64,000 nucleotides of DNA from Thiocapsa roseilacustris. GTDB taxonomy: Bacteria; Pseudomonadota; Gammaproteobacteria; Chromatiales; Chromatiaceae. Of this stretch, positions 8,461 through 17,179 are shown piece after piece (the first letter of the stretch is position 1; every line of letters begins with the position of its first letter). A program made the position numbers and the translations under genes. Below the pieces are notes generated by a model that was not told the origin of the DNA, made no database searches, and worked only from the letters and a program-made list of their open reading frames with translations. The stretch is taken from NCBI RefSeq assembly GCF_041903755.1, contig NZ_JBBWVE010000012.1, positions 62,001 to 126,000 on the forward strand. Direction: 5' to 3'.

Positions 8461-9795
8461 ATGGCTAGCCGTACGCAAGCAGGAAAAGTCGTCATCACGA
8501 CCGCTCGGCAGGCAGAGACCGTCCCTCCGGGGAAATATACGACGAATGTGCGACGGCTTTTTCTGCGCGTTCGAGGCGGGTCGCGTGGCTGGTTCTTGAG
8601 GTATCAATTCGACGGCACCAGCAAGGAATTGAGCCTCGGAGCGCTACCCGTGACGTCGTTCAAACAAGCCACGTCGAAGGCCAACGAGGCTGCGGTTCTC
8701 TTGGCGGAGCACCTCGACCCGGCGAAGGCGTGGGCTCCTGCACCCGAGGTTTACGTCGAACCCGAGCCGTTGATTCCGACGTTCACACAAGCGGCAGCGG
8801 CCTTCATCAGGCTGAACCGGCATGGCTGGAGCAATCGCAAACACGCAAGACAGTGGACGACCACACTCAAGACCTATGCTCGCCCGACGCTCGGCAACAA
8901 GCCCGTGGACAAGGTCACGACCGACCACATTCTCTCGGTGCTCAAGCCAATCTGGATCACGAAGACCGAGACCGCCAAACGCGTCCAAGGGCGCATCGAG
9001 AACATCCTCGACTTTGCCGCTGCCCGGCAGTGGCGGGATACGGCGAATCCGGCCCGTTGGCGAGGTCATCTGGACAAGTTGTTGCCGAAACCGACCAAGG
9101 TTAAGACGGTCCGGCAGCAGCCCGCCCTTCCCTATCAAGACGTCGCTGCGTTTTTGGTGCAATTGCGCGGATTGACCAGCATCTCCGCCCGCGCGCTCGA
9201 GTTCCTGATTTTGACCGCATGCCGCACCGGGGAAGTCTTGGGTGCACAATGGACCGAGATCGACCTCGCGGCCCGCGTGTGGACGATACCGGCCGTGCGC
9301 ATGAAAGCAAATCGCGAGCATCGCGTCCCGTTGAGCGACGCCGCGATGGCCGTCATCGAGACCCTTCCGCGCATCGTCAATCACCCTTACGTGTTCCCGG
9401 GCGCAAAGCACGGTCGACCGCTCTCCAATATGGCCCTGCTGCAGGTCATGCGCGGCATGGGGTTCGGCGTCGGCGGCACGCGGGGCGACGCGGTCCCGCA
9501 CGGATTCCGCTCGTCGTTCCGAGATTGGGCCGGTGAAGTGAGCAGCTTCCCGAACCATGTCTGCGAGATGGCCCTGGCACATGTTATCGGCAACAAGGCC
9601 GAAAAAGCCTATCGACGCGGCGATCTGTTCGACAAGCGCCGCGCCATGATGCTGCAATGGGCGGACTGGTGTGCCGCAAGCGGCGTCACCGATGCCGAGT
9701 CGGAGGCATGCGCGGTTGGCGGACCAGAACGGCCTCGCAATCCCGTCGCCGACGCGCCTTCCGATCCGGTGCAGCGACACCGGGATCGCCAATGA
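8461..9795 (+). CDS. Tyrosine-type site-specific integrase
   Basis: An intact protein of 444 residues. The N-terminal part is an arm-type DNA-binding domain like that of island integrases (LFLRVRGGSRGWFLRYQFDG). It is followed by a core-binding domain and the catalytic domain with Arg in LTACRTGEVLGAQW (about residue 255), His-x-x-Arg in PHGFRSSFRDW (about 346), His in LAHVIGN and the nucleophile Tyr in EKAYRRG (about 384). It would integrate or excise an island, but no paired attachment sites were found and what lies downstream is largely broken genes. Confidence 0.88.
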   Translation: MASRTQAGKVVITTARQAETVPPGKYTTNVRRLFLRVRGGSRGWFLRYQFDGTSKELSLGALPVTSFKQATSKANEAAVLLAEHLDPAKAWAPAPEVYVEPEPLIPTFTQAAAAFIRLNRHGWSNRKHARQWTTTLKTYARPTLGNKPVDKVTTDHILSVLKPIWITKTETAKRVQGRIENILDFAAARQWRDTANPARWRGHLDKLLPKPTKVKTVRQQPALPYQDVAAFLVQLRGLTSISARALEFLILTACRTGEVLGAQWTEIDLAARVWTIPAVRMKANREHRVPLSDAAMAVIETLPRIVNHPYVFPGAKHGRPLSNMALLQVMRGMGFGVGGTRGDAVPHGFRSSFRDWAGEVSSFPNHVCEMALAHVIGNKAEKAYRRGDLFDKRRAMMLQWADWCAASGVTDAESEACAVGGPERPRNPVADAPSDPVQRHRDRQ

Positions 9796-9807
9796 CAGAA
9801 TGAAACC

Positions 9808-10799
9808 ATGACCGAAATCCCCGTTCAGCCGACACCCGCCGACGACCTCGACACCCCGTGGAAGGACGCCGTTGAGCATCACTTCCCGGAGTTTCTCGCG
9901 TTCTATTTTCCGGCGGCCCACGCGGGAATCGACTGGACCCGAGGCCATCGGTTTCTCGACCAGGAACTGGCGCAAGTCTTGAAGGATGCCGCGCTCGGCA
10001 AACGCGTCCTGGACAAGCTGGTTGCCGTCCATCGGCTCGACGGGAGCGAGGACTGGGTCTACGTCCATATCGAGATCCAGGGCGGGCACGACACGCCTTT
10101 GCCAAGCGCATGTTCACCTACAACTACCGCCTGTTCGATCGCTATGATCGCCCGATCGCCAGTCTCGCGGTCCTTGCCGACGACAGTGCCTCCTGGCGTC
10201 CGGGCAACTTCGGCTACTCGTTGTTCGGCTGCCGGCACTGGATGGAGTATCCGTTGGTCAAACTGATCGACTTTGCCGATCGGCTCGAGGCGCTGTTGGA
10301 GGATGCCAACCCGTTCGCGATCGTCACCGCCGCGCATTTGCTGACCCGCCAAACCCGCGGCGACGCCGCGCAACGCTATGCGGCAAAATGGCGGCTTGCG
10401 CGACTCCTCTACGAACGCAATTGGGACCGCCAACGCATCATCGATCTGTTCGCCGTCATCGACTGGATGATGACCCTACCCGTCGAGTTGGAAGTGAAGC
10501 TGTGGCAGGCCCTGACGAACCTGGAGAGAAACAAGACCATGCCCTACGTAACATCCGTCGAACGCCTCGGCTACACGCGCGGTCATTCGGAAGGCCGTGA
10601 AGAGGGCCGTGAAGAAGGCCGGCGCACCGAGGCGGAGAGCTTGGTGCGCAAGCTCTTGCAACGCCGCCTCGGAGTCTTGCCCGGACAGATCGACGCGCGT
10701 GTCGGCGCGCTGTCGCTGGAACGAATGGAGGCGCTCGGCGAGGCGCTCTTGGACTTCGCGTCCGTGGATGACCTTGACGCCTGGCTCCGACAGCACTGA
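9808..10799 (+). pseudogene. Rpn-family (PD-(D/E)XK) recombination-promoting nuclease, frameshifted
   Basis: Two overlapping frames together make one family member. The first (9808 to about 10095) has the N-terminal nuclease core ending in DWVYVHIEIQGGHDT. The second (about 10096 to 10799) continues with FAKRMFTYNYRLFDRYD and runs to the end with the glycine/glutamate/arginine-rich hinge (EGREEGREEGRR) and C-terminal helical region. A single missing base near 10095 explains the break. It begins 12 bases after the integrase stop. It may be a true mutation or a sequencing error. Confidence 0.75.
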
Positions 10800-11136
10800 T
10801 CCGGTGGTGCGCTACCCACGACCGACGCCGGTCCGAAAACCCGCCGATCTCGGATGACGAGATCGACCGACGATCCGGCAACCGGCGTCCTATGTCGATC
10901 CGATCCGACACGGACCCCGAACAGGCCCGATGATCCACACGCCGCGGGTCCGTCGCTCGGACGCGAGCACCGCTCGCCGCGTCCGATCGTGCGTCTCACG
11001 CGGCTTCCGGCGAAAGGGCTGGGTCAGGATCCGAGCGAGAGAACGCCGTCGCGGTGCGGCTGTTTCGCACGTTCGATGCGACGCTCGATCTGCTGAAGGC
11101 CGGTCCGTGACGACGCCGGCACTTCCGCCGAGCGGG
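10800..11136 (+). other. Gene-free stretch before the MtrA-like relic
   Basis: No intact gene is seen. Short coding-like pieces in changing frames (for example VRLTRLP at about 10990 and VRLFRTFDATLDLLKAGP at about 11057-11109, ending in a stop) suggest that a gene upstream of, or continuous with, the relic that follows has also decayed. Confidence 0.35.
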
Positions 11137-11890
11137 TCACACCCGCTGGCCGCGCTGCCGAGTGTAGCGATCGCCGGACGTTTGGTGACCGTCAATCCGG
11201 GGATCGAGCGGATGGTGACGAACATCGCGGGGAACCCCACGATTCGCGTCCTGGTCCTGTGCGGAGCCGACTCGCCCGTCTTTCACGCCGCCCAAGGGGT
11301 CCGAGCGCTCCTGGAGAACGGTGTCGCCCCGGATCGGCGCATCATCGCCGCCCACGGGCACCTCCCGGTCCTCGGCAATCTGCCCGTCGAGCGGATCGAG
11401 CGCTTTCGTCGTCGGGTGGTCCTGGTGGATGCGACCGGCGTCACCGACAGCGCGGCGATTGCTCGGTCGGTTGCGGATGCGGTCTTACGGGCCGCGGCGC
11501 TCCCGCTGCTCTCGGCCGCGAGCGAACCCGATGGCGAGCGCGCCGAGCCGACTTTCAAGCGCATCCCTCGGGCGGTCATCGCGAGCCGATCGGATACGAC
11601 CCCAAGGCATTCTTCCTCGTCACGCTGGATCGCACGGCCGGGGAGAGCCTCTGTCGGCACGACCTGCTGGACAACACCCCGGTGTATGCGATTCGCTCGC
11701 ACTCGGGCGAGCGCAGTCTGCTGGGGCTGCCTGCGTGCGGAGCTGGTCTCGCAGCTCGGCCATGGGCTTTCTCGGCACCGAGTTCGCCAAGGCCGAGACG
11801 GCTCTGTTGCTCGGACTGGACTACGAGCAGGACCGACAGCTGATCGCACCGGGCGCTAGCGCGTGCGGCACGTGGACGACCGATCGCCGT
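11137..11890 (+). pseudogene. MtrA-like (tetrahydromethanopterin S-methyltransferase A)/DUF4346 protein, several frameshifts
   Basis: One frame (about 11140-11570) shows an MtrA-like domain: VAIAGRLVTVNPGIERMVTN, NPTIRVLVLCGADSP, GVRALLENGVAPDRRIIAAH and PVERIERFRRRVVLVD. A second frame (about 11568-11730) carries a DUF4346-like part: GYDPKAFFLVTLDR and SLCRHDLLDNTP. A third ends with LGTEFAKAETALLLGLDYEQ (about 11765-11850). The order matches bacterial MtrA-DUF4346 fusions, so this is one gene broken by at least three frame changes. No start is preserved. The recognition is by motif memory; the metabolic role in bacteria is unclear. Confidence 0.65.
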
Positions 11891-12349
11891 GGTCCGCGGC
11901 GGCAAGATCCGCGATAGCGCGCGGAACCACACGACGCATCGTCGCTCCCGAGAGCCGGCGCCTGCCGAACTCACGTGTCGGTCTGCCGACGAGAGCGTCC
12001 CCGCATGATCGAACGCGGACGGCTCGCTCGGGTGGCGATAGCCGGGGGGGGTGTTGTTTCCAACATTATCTCGTCACAGATCTCTAAGATTCGCTCACCT
12101 GACTTCCGCCGATCTTTCCGCACTGCGGCACCGGCCGAGAGGCGGCGGAAGGGTCCGTTCTCGACCCCTATGTGAAGCTTCACATAGCGACCCAAAGGAG
12201 CCATTCGAGCGCCGGATGGCAACGACCGCTGTAGAGGGTTCAGCAGACGCCGGGAACGTCGTTGCCGGATCGGGTATTCGCTGCGCCCGAAACTGGACAT
12301 AGACGTGTTCCCGACGGGCACGCCGCGCCGCCTCGCGTACGACGTCGAT
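11891..12349 (+). other. Gene-free stretch
   Basis: No coding region is recognised. It contains a run of G (12046-12052) and the 20-bp perfect palindrome listed separately. Confidence 0.4.
12168..12187. repeat. 20-bp perfect palindrome
   Basis: CTATGTGAAGCTTCACATAG reads the same on both strands, with AT-rich arms in a GC-rich area. It could be an operator for a dimeric regulator, but no gene starts next to it. Confidence 0.55.
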
Positions 12350-12552
12350 GCGGCATTATGTAGCAAACGCACATATTTACAGATCAATGGGTTACGCGGC
12401 GCTTCATGGAAATTCGATGTCATGCGGGTCGGGTGGTCGCCGGGATCTAACGGATTTCGGGGAGAATTCGGCTGCAGGGGCTGGCTAAGAACCGCAAGGC
12501 TGCGCCCAAGTCATTGAATAGATAGCCATGTGCGTTTGCTACATAATGCCGC
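12350..12552. mobile_element. MITE-like element, 203 bp, with terminal inverted repeats and 6-bp target duplication
   Basis: The left end starts GCGGCATTATGTAGCAAACG and continues through CACAT. The right end is its exact reverse complement over 25 bases (12528-12552), and weaker inverted similarity extends inward (CAATG). GTCGAT flanks both sides as a direct repeat (12344-12349 and 12553-12558), as expected for a transposition target duplication. The interior has no transposase. It is either a miniature element or a remnant of a larger IS. I do not recognise the family of the termini. Confidence 0.7.
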
Positions 12553-12824
12553 GTCGATGAGCCCGATCAGCCGGTCTGAGCGTCACTCCAGCAGGCTGAT
12601 GGTGTAGGACCAGGCTTCCCGCCAACCCGAAATCGCCGCCAGTTGAGCATGCCCAAGGTTGAGCCGACGTAGGGCGGATGCCCGACAGGGCGATCCGCCA
12701 CGATGCAAGCCACCGAAATGCCGGAACCGCTATCGCGTTCCGCCCTACACGGGCTCTCAGTCCCACCGGCGTACACCGCCCCTGTACCGCTCCCCGGACG
12801 AGCCCCCAGTCGACGGGCGCTGTC

Positions 12825-12976
12825 GGCCAGGACCGGACACGGCGACCGCCGTCCTTGGAGACAGGCTGTAAGATTTTCTGACACCTTGCCCGCGGGTCCG
12901 GTCACGGCAGCTCCCGGCCAGGACCGGACGTGGCCACGGTCGCCTCCTCGGCCCAACTGTAAAATGTTCTGACACC
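12825..12976 (+). repeat. Two imperfect 61-bp repeats, 91 bp apart
   Basis: Copy 1 is 12825-12885 and copy 2 is 12916-12976. Both begin GGCCAGGACCGGAC and both end with CTGTAAnATnTTCTGACACC (CTGTAAGATTTTCTGACACC and CTGTAAAATGTTCTGACACC). The middle is less conserved but the length is identical. Confidence 0.65.
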
Positions 12977-13048
12977 CCCGCTCGCAGACTGCTCGTGGCC
13001 GGTTCCGGCCAGAAGCGGCCACCCTCCTCGTCCCCGCGCTGACCGCAA

Positions 13049-13084
13049 GACGCTGAAAGCCGACACGGCGGCTGCGAGGCTTGA
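13049..13084 (+). repeat. Dispersed repeat, copy A
   Basis: About 36 bases starting AGACGCTGA, about 80 percent identical by eye to 17285-17320 on the same strand. The two copies bracket the radical SAM/LexA-like island. They may be members of an intergenic repeat family also hinted at elsewhere in the window. Confidence 0.5.
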
Positions 13085-13196
13085 CGCAAGCATAACGGCT
13101 CGGATCCGCGGCGGGGAGTTTGAGGGGAGTGGCCCCTCTTGGTGGATTTGCGGACGATGGAATCGAGAACGCCAGGACCACCTGCGGCCTGAGAAT

Positions 13197-14339
13197 TCAG
13201 GTACATCGAGTGGTTGGCGACTGCTTGGATTGCGTACCCATGGTGCTGCTTTCCACACATCCCGAAACATGCCCGTGCTTGCGTCGTGTCACGAGTGCCG
13301 GATCGCGAAGATAGCGGTTTATTGCCTGCTTGTTGTTGTACCGATACTGTGCCTCCAAGAGCGGCATGTAGTATTGCCCGAAGGCTTCGAAGTAACGTCG
13401 ATTCACGAACGACAGAAACTTCTCGTTGTTGCGCCCGTTGGTACGGAAGCGGATATCGGCTATCCGATCAATGTCGAGGTCGAAGTATTCGGCAGGGGGC
13501 CGGGAAGGGCGTCCCGCCAGGGGCATGTACTCCTGGAGGAATGGAATCAGTTGAAGCTCGCGCAGCGTTGCAAGAATCGCGTACTCCTCCGCCAGTGTCT
13601 TGTCGAATCCGAACATGACAACCACCGTGACCTTCCCGCGTCCGAGTCGGCGCAGACAGTCCTGCTTTTCCCGCAAGACCGCCGCCTGAGCGGCCGAATT
13701 ACAGCTAAAGTAGTACATAGGCTTCGTGAAGCGGGAATTGACCGACTGGACCTTCGCCAGGAGCGGAACCATCGCCTCGGTCAGGTAGCGGATATCCAAG
13801 GTCTGACTGAAATTGACGCGGTACCCGCGACGGATCATCTCCTCAAGCAGCCCGCACGCATTCCTCATCGCGAGGAGGTTGGCATCCAGCAGCATGACGT
13901 TCGACTGCCCTGGCGGGACGAAATCCTCAAAGCTCGCGTAGTCCTCCCTCAGCCGGCCTTCCTTCTCGGGGACCAGACAGAACGGGCAACGGGCATTGCA
14001 TCCGCGTGACAGAAAGCCGACCGCGTATCGTTGCCACTCATACAGCGCGTAGTCGGGGAAGCAATTATCCACGTCCGGAGGGAGTGTCACTTTGATATCG
14101 ACTCCGCTTCCCCCGATGACCAGATCGTCGCGCAAACGCGTTCGCAGGGTGGCGACCGCGCGGTTGGCCACGGGATGGTGGAAGACACAGGAGGCAAAGT
14201 GCCGACTTGCCGGCACTGGCGACGATACGTCCTTGCATAGAACAGGTCGATATCCCTTGCTTCGGTAGTACGCGCTGAGCTTCATCAGCGCCAGATTGGG
14301 AATTCTTCCGCCAACATCGTAGAGGGCAACAGTCTTCAT
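13197..14339 (-). CDS. Radical SAM domain protein
   Basis: A protein of about 380 residues with the cluster-binding motif CNARCPFC (CxxxCxxC, in LSRGCNARCPFCLVPEKEG, about residue 115). Before it is a short N-terminal region resembling a degenerate B12-binding-type fold (VALYDVGGRIPNLALMKLSA). Downstream are segments usual for a partial TIM barrel (NVMLLDANLLA, VNFSQTLDIRYL). Such proteins bind a 4Fe-4S cluster and cleave S-adenosylmethionine; the substrate is unknown. The ATG at 14339 has a purine-rich AGAGACA upstream and was preferred to 14360. It lies alone in a small island with repeats on both sides. Confidence 0.75.
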   Translation of the reverse strand: MKTVALYDVGGRIPNLALMKLSAYYRSKGYRPVLCKDVSSPVPASRHFASCVFHHPVANRAVATLRTRLRDDLVIGGSGVDIKVTLPPDVDNCFPDYALYEWQRYAVGFLSRGCNARCPFCLVPEKEGRLREDYASFEDFVPPGQSNVMLLDANLLAMRNACGLLEEMIRRGYRVNFSQTLDIRYLTEAMVPLLAKVQSVNSRFTKPMYYFSCNSAAQAAVLREKQDCLRRLGRGKVTVVVMFGFDKTLAEEYAILATLRELQLIPFLQEYMPLAGRPSRPPAEYFDLDIDRIADIRFRTNGRNNEKFLSFVNRRYFEAFGQYYMPLLEAQYRYNNKQAINRYLRDPALVTRRKHGHVSGCVESSTMGTQSKQSPTTRCT

Positions 14340-14743
14340 GGTCGGTTGTCTCTGAGCCATCGCGGGAACTGACGCGGCGGGTGTGCGCGCCCTGCGACAC
14401 AGGTTGAGCGAAAACGTGGGATCTCTTGCTCCGCCACCGTCGTCCCGCGCGCCAAGCTTCTGGTAATACCGGAGACGGATGGCTTTCAGGCCGCCGTGGC
14501 GGCTGCGGCGCGGAGCCGCGCCTTACCGTTGGAGATCGGGTGTGTGAAGGTCCGGGGGTGGCCGACTGATGACGTTTCGCCGGCGCTGACATTGGGCACC
14601 GCTCATCGGCCGGCGACGCCTCAGATCGGACCTCCCGGGGGCTGATCTGGCAGGACTCCTGACGTCTCAAAGGCGCTCCAGCGCCATCCCAGAAGCTGGG
14701 GCCGCTCTCAACCCACAGCGGACATGACACCCGGGACATTCTG
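14340..14743 (+). other. Gene-free stretch
   Basis: No gene is supported. Parts (about 14570-14740) have the look of the dispersed repeat sequences, with recurring 'gccgctc' and 'gcggacat' words. Confidence 0.35.
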
Positions 14744-15064
14744 CTAGAGTTTCCAGGTAACAAAAAAGGTTGCGTTTGCATCCGCAGTGATTAACGTCAT
14801 GATTCCCTCCTTTCTCGGGTCATAGCTGTCAAGCAGTTTTGCTAACCGCGCTTGGGAGTCTGGCTCGTCGAATACCTCCAACATTTCTGCTCTTGTCCTG
14901 TAGCTCTCCTTTCCTGGCAGGCTTCCCTTGATCACGTCTTCGGCATACATCAACAAACCACCTTTTCCCAACGCAAGGAAGCATGCCTTGTAGAGTGTAC
15001 GTAACGCCGTCAAATGGGCGTTGAGAATCGCTAACGCTCTGTCCCGTTGGGTGGTAGCGTGCAT
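14744..15064 (-). CDS. Hypothetical protein, 106 aa
   Basis: Not recognised. A mixed-charge, mainly helical sequence (AILNAHLTALRTLYKACFLA, then a region rich in Asp/Glu/Lys), without membrane helices or a signal. Base use is clearly less GC-rich than the neighbouring chromosome, which fits acquired DNA. It is one of several small minus-strand genes in this island. The reading frame is uninterrupted and the composition is protein-like. Confidence 0.5.
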   Translation of the reverse strand: MHATTQRDRALAILNAHLTALRTLYKACFLALGKGGLLMYAEDVIKGSLPGKESYRTRAEMLEVFDEPDSQARLAKLLDSYDPRKEGIMTLITADANATFFVTWKL

Positions 15065-15224
15065 GTTGGTCGCCCAAAATTAGTCAAACGGTGTCTTCGG
15101 CCCCAGATTTCCGCTCACGACTCCCAGAAGCAATACGCTTCCCGGTTTGTACACTGGCTCTGATCGGAGAGACAACAGCGGCAGCGCCGGTAGCGTGCGC
15201 TTGCGCCGGCCTGCGCGCCACTGT

Positions 15225-15527
15225 TTACTCATAGGTTTGCTCGTATTTCTTCTTTAGGTCTCGGTGTAACTCAAATAGGAGCACATATCCGTCGCTGTTC
15301 TTATCAGGATATTCTTTCTCGTTATCGAGAGCCATGGAAAGCACATCAAGGATACAGTCCAGGTCCCAGCGATAGAACGATATTGGCCGAATCCCCTTAT
15401 ACGCATCAATTTTGGCGTCCAATCCAAAGGCCTCGCCCATATTCCAGGTATGTCTTTTTAGTTCCGTTAATGTTGCGTCTGTAATCTTGACCTTGACAGG
15501 TATATCTCTTCGTCCTGGCTTCATCAC
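15225..15527 (-). CDS. Hypothetical protein, 100 aa
   Basis: Not recognised. A soluble, charged sequence (DIPVKVKITDATLTELKRHT, ending LLFELHRDLKKKYEQTYE) with low GC for this genome. It looks like a genuine small protein from horizontally acquired DNA. No domain, signal or membrane segment is seen. Confidence 0.55.
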   Translation of the reverse strand: MMKPGRRDIPVKVKITDATLTELKRHTWNMGEAFGLDAKIDAYKGIRPISFYRWDLDCILDVLSMALDNEKEYPDKNSDGYVLLFELHRDLKKKYEQTYE

Positions 15528-15613
15528 GTGTCTCTCAGAGTCGGCGAACCAAAAGGGGCACTTGAAAGTCTGCTCTCGCTGTACCGGACGTTAGTGCTCT
15601 CCTGCATCCTGCA

Positions 15614-15874
15614 TCAACCCTTATCGGGGTTTGGCCGGAGAAGCGTCGGGATGTCGTCGGGATCGACCAGAATCTCTATTGATCGCGGCTCGCCCGGCTT
15701 CCGGCTAATTAGCTGGAGCTCGGCCAGCTTCAGCACCATCTGATGGATGGTTGGCGGCGTTTTTCCGAAGAACCGCGCCATATCGGCTTCCGAAGGGGCC
15801 TGCCCAGCAAGCACGGTGTAGTTGTAAACGAAGGCCAAGTACTGGCCTTGTTTTTCGGTGAAGTGATTCGCCAT
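15614..15874 (-). CDS. LexA-like winged-helix DNA-binding protein
   Basis: A small protein of about 86 residues resembling the N-terminal DNA-binding half of LexA: FTEKQGQYLAFVYNYTVLAG, then a helix-turn-helix (PSEADMARFFGKTPPTIHQM), then LISRKPGEPRSIEILVDP. It has no peptidase half, so it is not a self-cleaving repressor. The start at 15874 fits family N-termini; the frame stays open to 16009, with no good ribosome-binding site at either. It probably regulates the island genes. Confidence 0.65.
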   Translation of the reverse strand: MANHFTEKQGQYLAFVYNYTVLAGQAPSEADMARFFGKTPPTIHQMVLKLAELQLISRKPGEPRSIEILVDPDDIPTLLRPNPDKG

Positions 15875-16020
15875 GGGACGGTATTCGTCGTTGGTAACCC
15901 ACCGCAGCAGACGTTGCGGAAAGTCCGCAAGAGCCTCTCTTGGGCACTTCAGTAAGGGCGGGAGCCACTCGTCAGCAGTGACTCTACAGGACCTTGCCGG
16001 CGATGGCATCCAGGTCGGCC

Positions 16021-16599
16021 TTAGGGCGCGTTGTTCATCGGGCGCACGCCTTCCGGCGCCTTGGCCTCGAAGGCTTCACGCCGTTTGATGAAGTCAATGA
16101 GCTCCTCCAGCCGAGCGCGGGACGGCCCGTTGAGGCCGGTTCCATAGTGCGGGTCGTAGTGGACGCAGTAGGCCGCCGCGAGCTTGTAGCCGAGGGGCGG
16201 GGAGTCGCTATGCCAGAGGTAGAGCGCCAGCGCGTCCTCGATGAGCAACAGGTTGGCGTTGGCGATGATGCGGACGGGGCCCCACTTCGCGCGCTGATAG
16301 GTGCTCTGGAAGGCCGCCAGCCGCCGGTGGAGGCGCTCCGCCGCAAACAGGTCGATTCTGCCCCTGGCCTCGCCGTCCTGCAGCAACGCCTGGGCTTCGC
16401 CGAAGAACTCCGCGGCGGGCGCCGCCGCGGCACGCCCGTTCGCCGTGGCACGCGCGGCTACCCAAAGGGCGAACGCGGCCAGGCGTTCCGGGCGCGCGAA
16501 CCACTTCTTCAGCACCGTGAGGCGCAACTGGTCGGCGCTTCCGCGCTCGTCGATCTGCACGAAGATCGCGGCGAGCTGATCGGTGACGGAGGTGGGCAT
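16021..16599 (-). CDS. Hypothetical protein, 192 aa
   Basis: Not recognised. An alanine-rich, mostly helical soluble protein (LAAFALWVAARATANGRAAA, NANLLLIEDALALYLWHSDS), ending with a charged tail. It lies 11 bases beyond the furthest possible start of the LexA-like frame on the same strand, so the two may be co-expressed. No catalytic motif, signal peptide or membrane helix is evident. GC content is high, unlike the two small genes of the same island. Confidence 0.55.
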   Translation of the reverse strand: MPTSVTDQLAAIFVQIDERGSADQLRLTVLKKWFARPERLAAFALWVAARATANGRAAAAPAAEFFGEAQALLQDGEARGRIDLFAAERLHRRLAAFQSTYQRAKWGPVRIIANANLLLIEDALALYLWHSDSPPLGYKLAAAYCVHYDPHYGTGLNGPSRARLEELIDFIKRREAFEAKAPEGVRPMNNAP

Positions 16600-16724
16600 G
16601 GCGGTCGACGGGGGCGCGATCGGTGGCGACGGCAGTTCTGTCCGCTCGCCGGCGGTCGGATCGCGGAGCGGGCGCTTGGTGGCGGGAAGCGCTCCGTCGC
16701 CCGGACGCCGACCTTGGGAATAAT

Positions 16725-17179
16725 CTCACACTTGATCCGTTCCGCCATCCCCGGCACCTTGATGCCCGTTGCGCGCTCGACCTGGCGTTGTCGCAGAAGG
16801 AGCGGCAGCGTCCGGCAGTTCTGCGTGCGCTGGTCGATCAGGGTGGCCTTGGTGCGGCGGCGCGAGTGGGTGCCGTACATCGGCGGGTCGCCGAGCATGA
16901 GCCCGACCCACTCGGCGACCTTCTGCGGCATACACTGGTTCGCCCGAGGACGCTTTCGCCATGGGCGAGATCGCGCACCCGAAGCCGCACTAGGTCACAA
17001 CCCCGCAGCTTGCCGTCGAGCGCGAGGTTGAAGAGCGCAAGCTCGCGGGTCCGGCCGGCCATCTGCAGGCGGGTGCGCAAGTTCCAGATCTCCTGGAGCC
17101 GGAGCGGGGGTTTCCGCCCGATGAGCTTGCCCTTGTTCCACGGGGTCGCGGGCTGGGCAGAATCGGTCCGGTCCGCCAT
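16725..17179 (-). pseudogene. Tyrosine-type integrase, internally deleted and frameshifted
   Basis: The start (MADRTDSAQPATPWNKGKL at 17179) and first domain (RELALFNLALDGKLRGCDLV) are intact. The sequence then shifts frame and jumps to the catalytic end (YGTHSRRRTKATLID, LPLLLRQRQVERATGIKV), which equals the His-x-x-Arg part of this short integrase family. The centre is deleted and the nucleophile region is degenerate. It is a dead gene. Confidence 0.7.

Larger units (their letters stand above)
12553..13196 (+). other. Gene-free stretch rich in repeats
   Basis: No gene is supported. It holds the tandem 61-bp repeats and one copy of a dispersed repeat, listed separately. Confidence 0.5.

Noticed and set aside
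12350..12552. A 70-codon open frame across the MITE-like element as a gene
   Set aside because: It runs through the left inverted repeat, has no ribosome site, and its composition is not protein-like.
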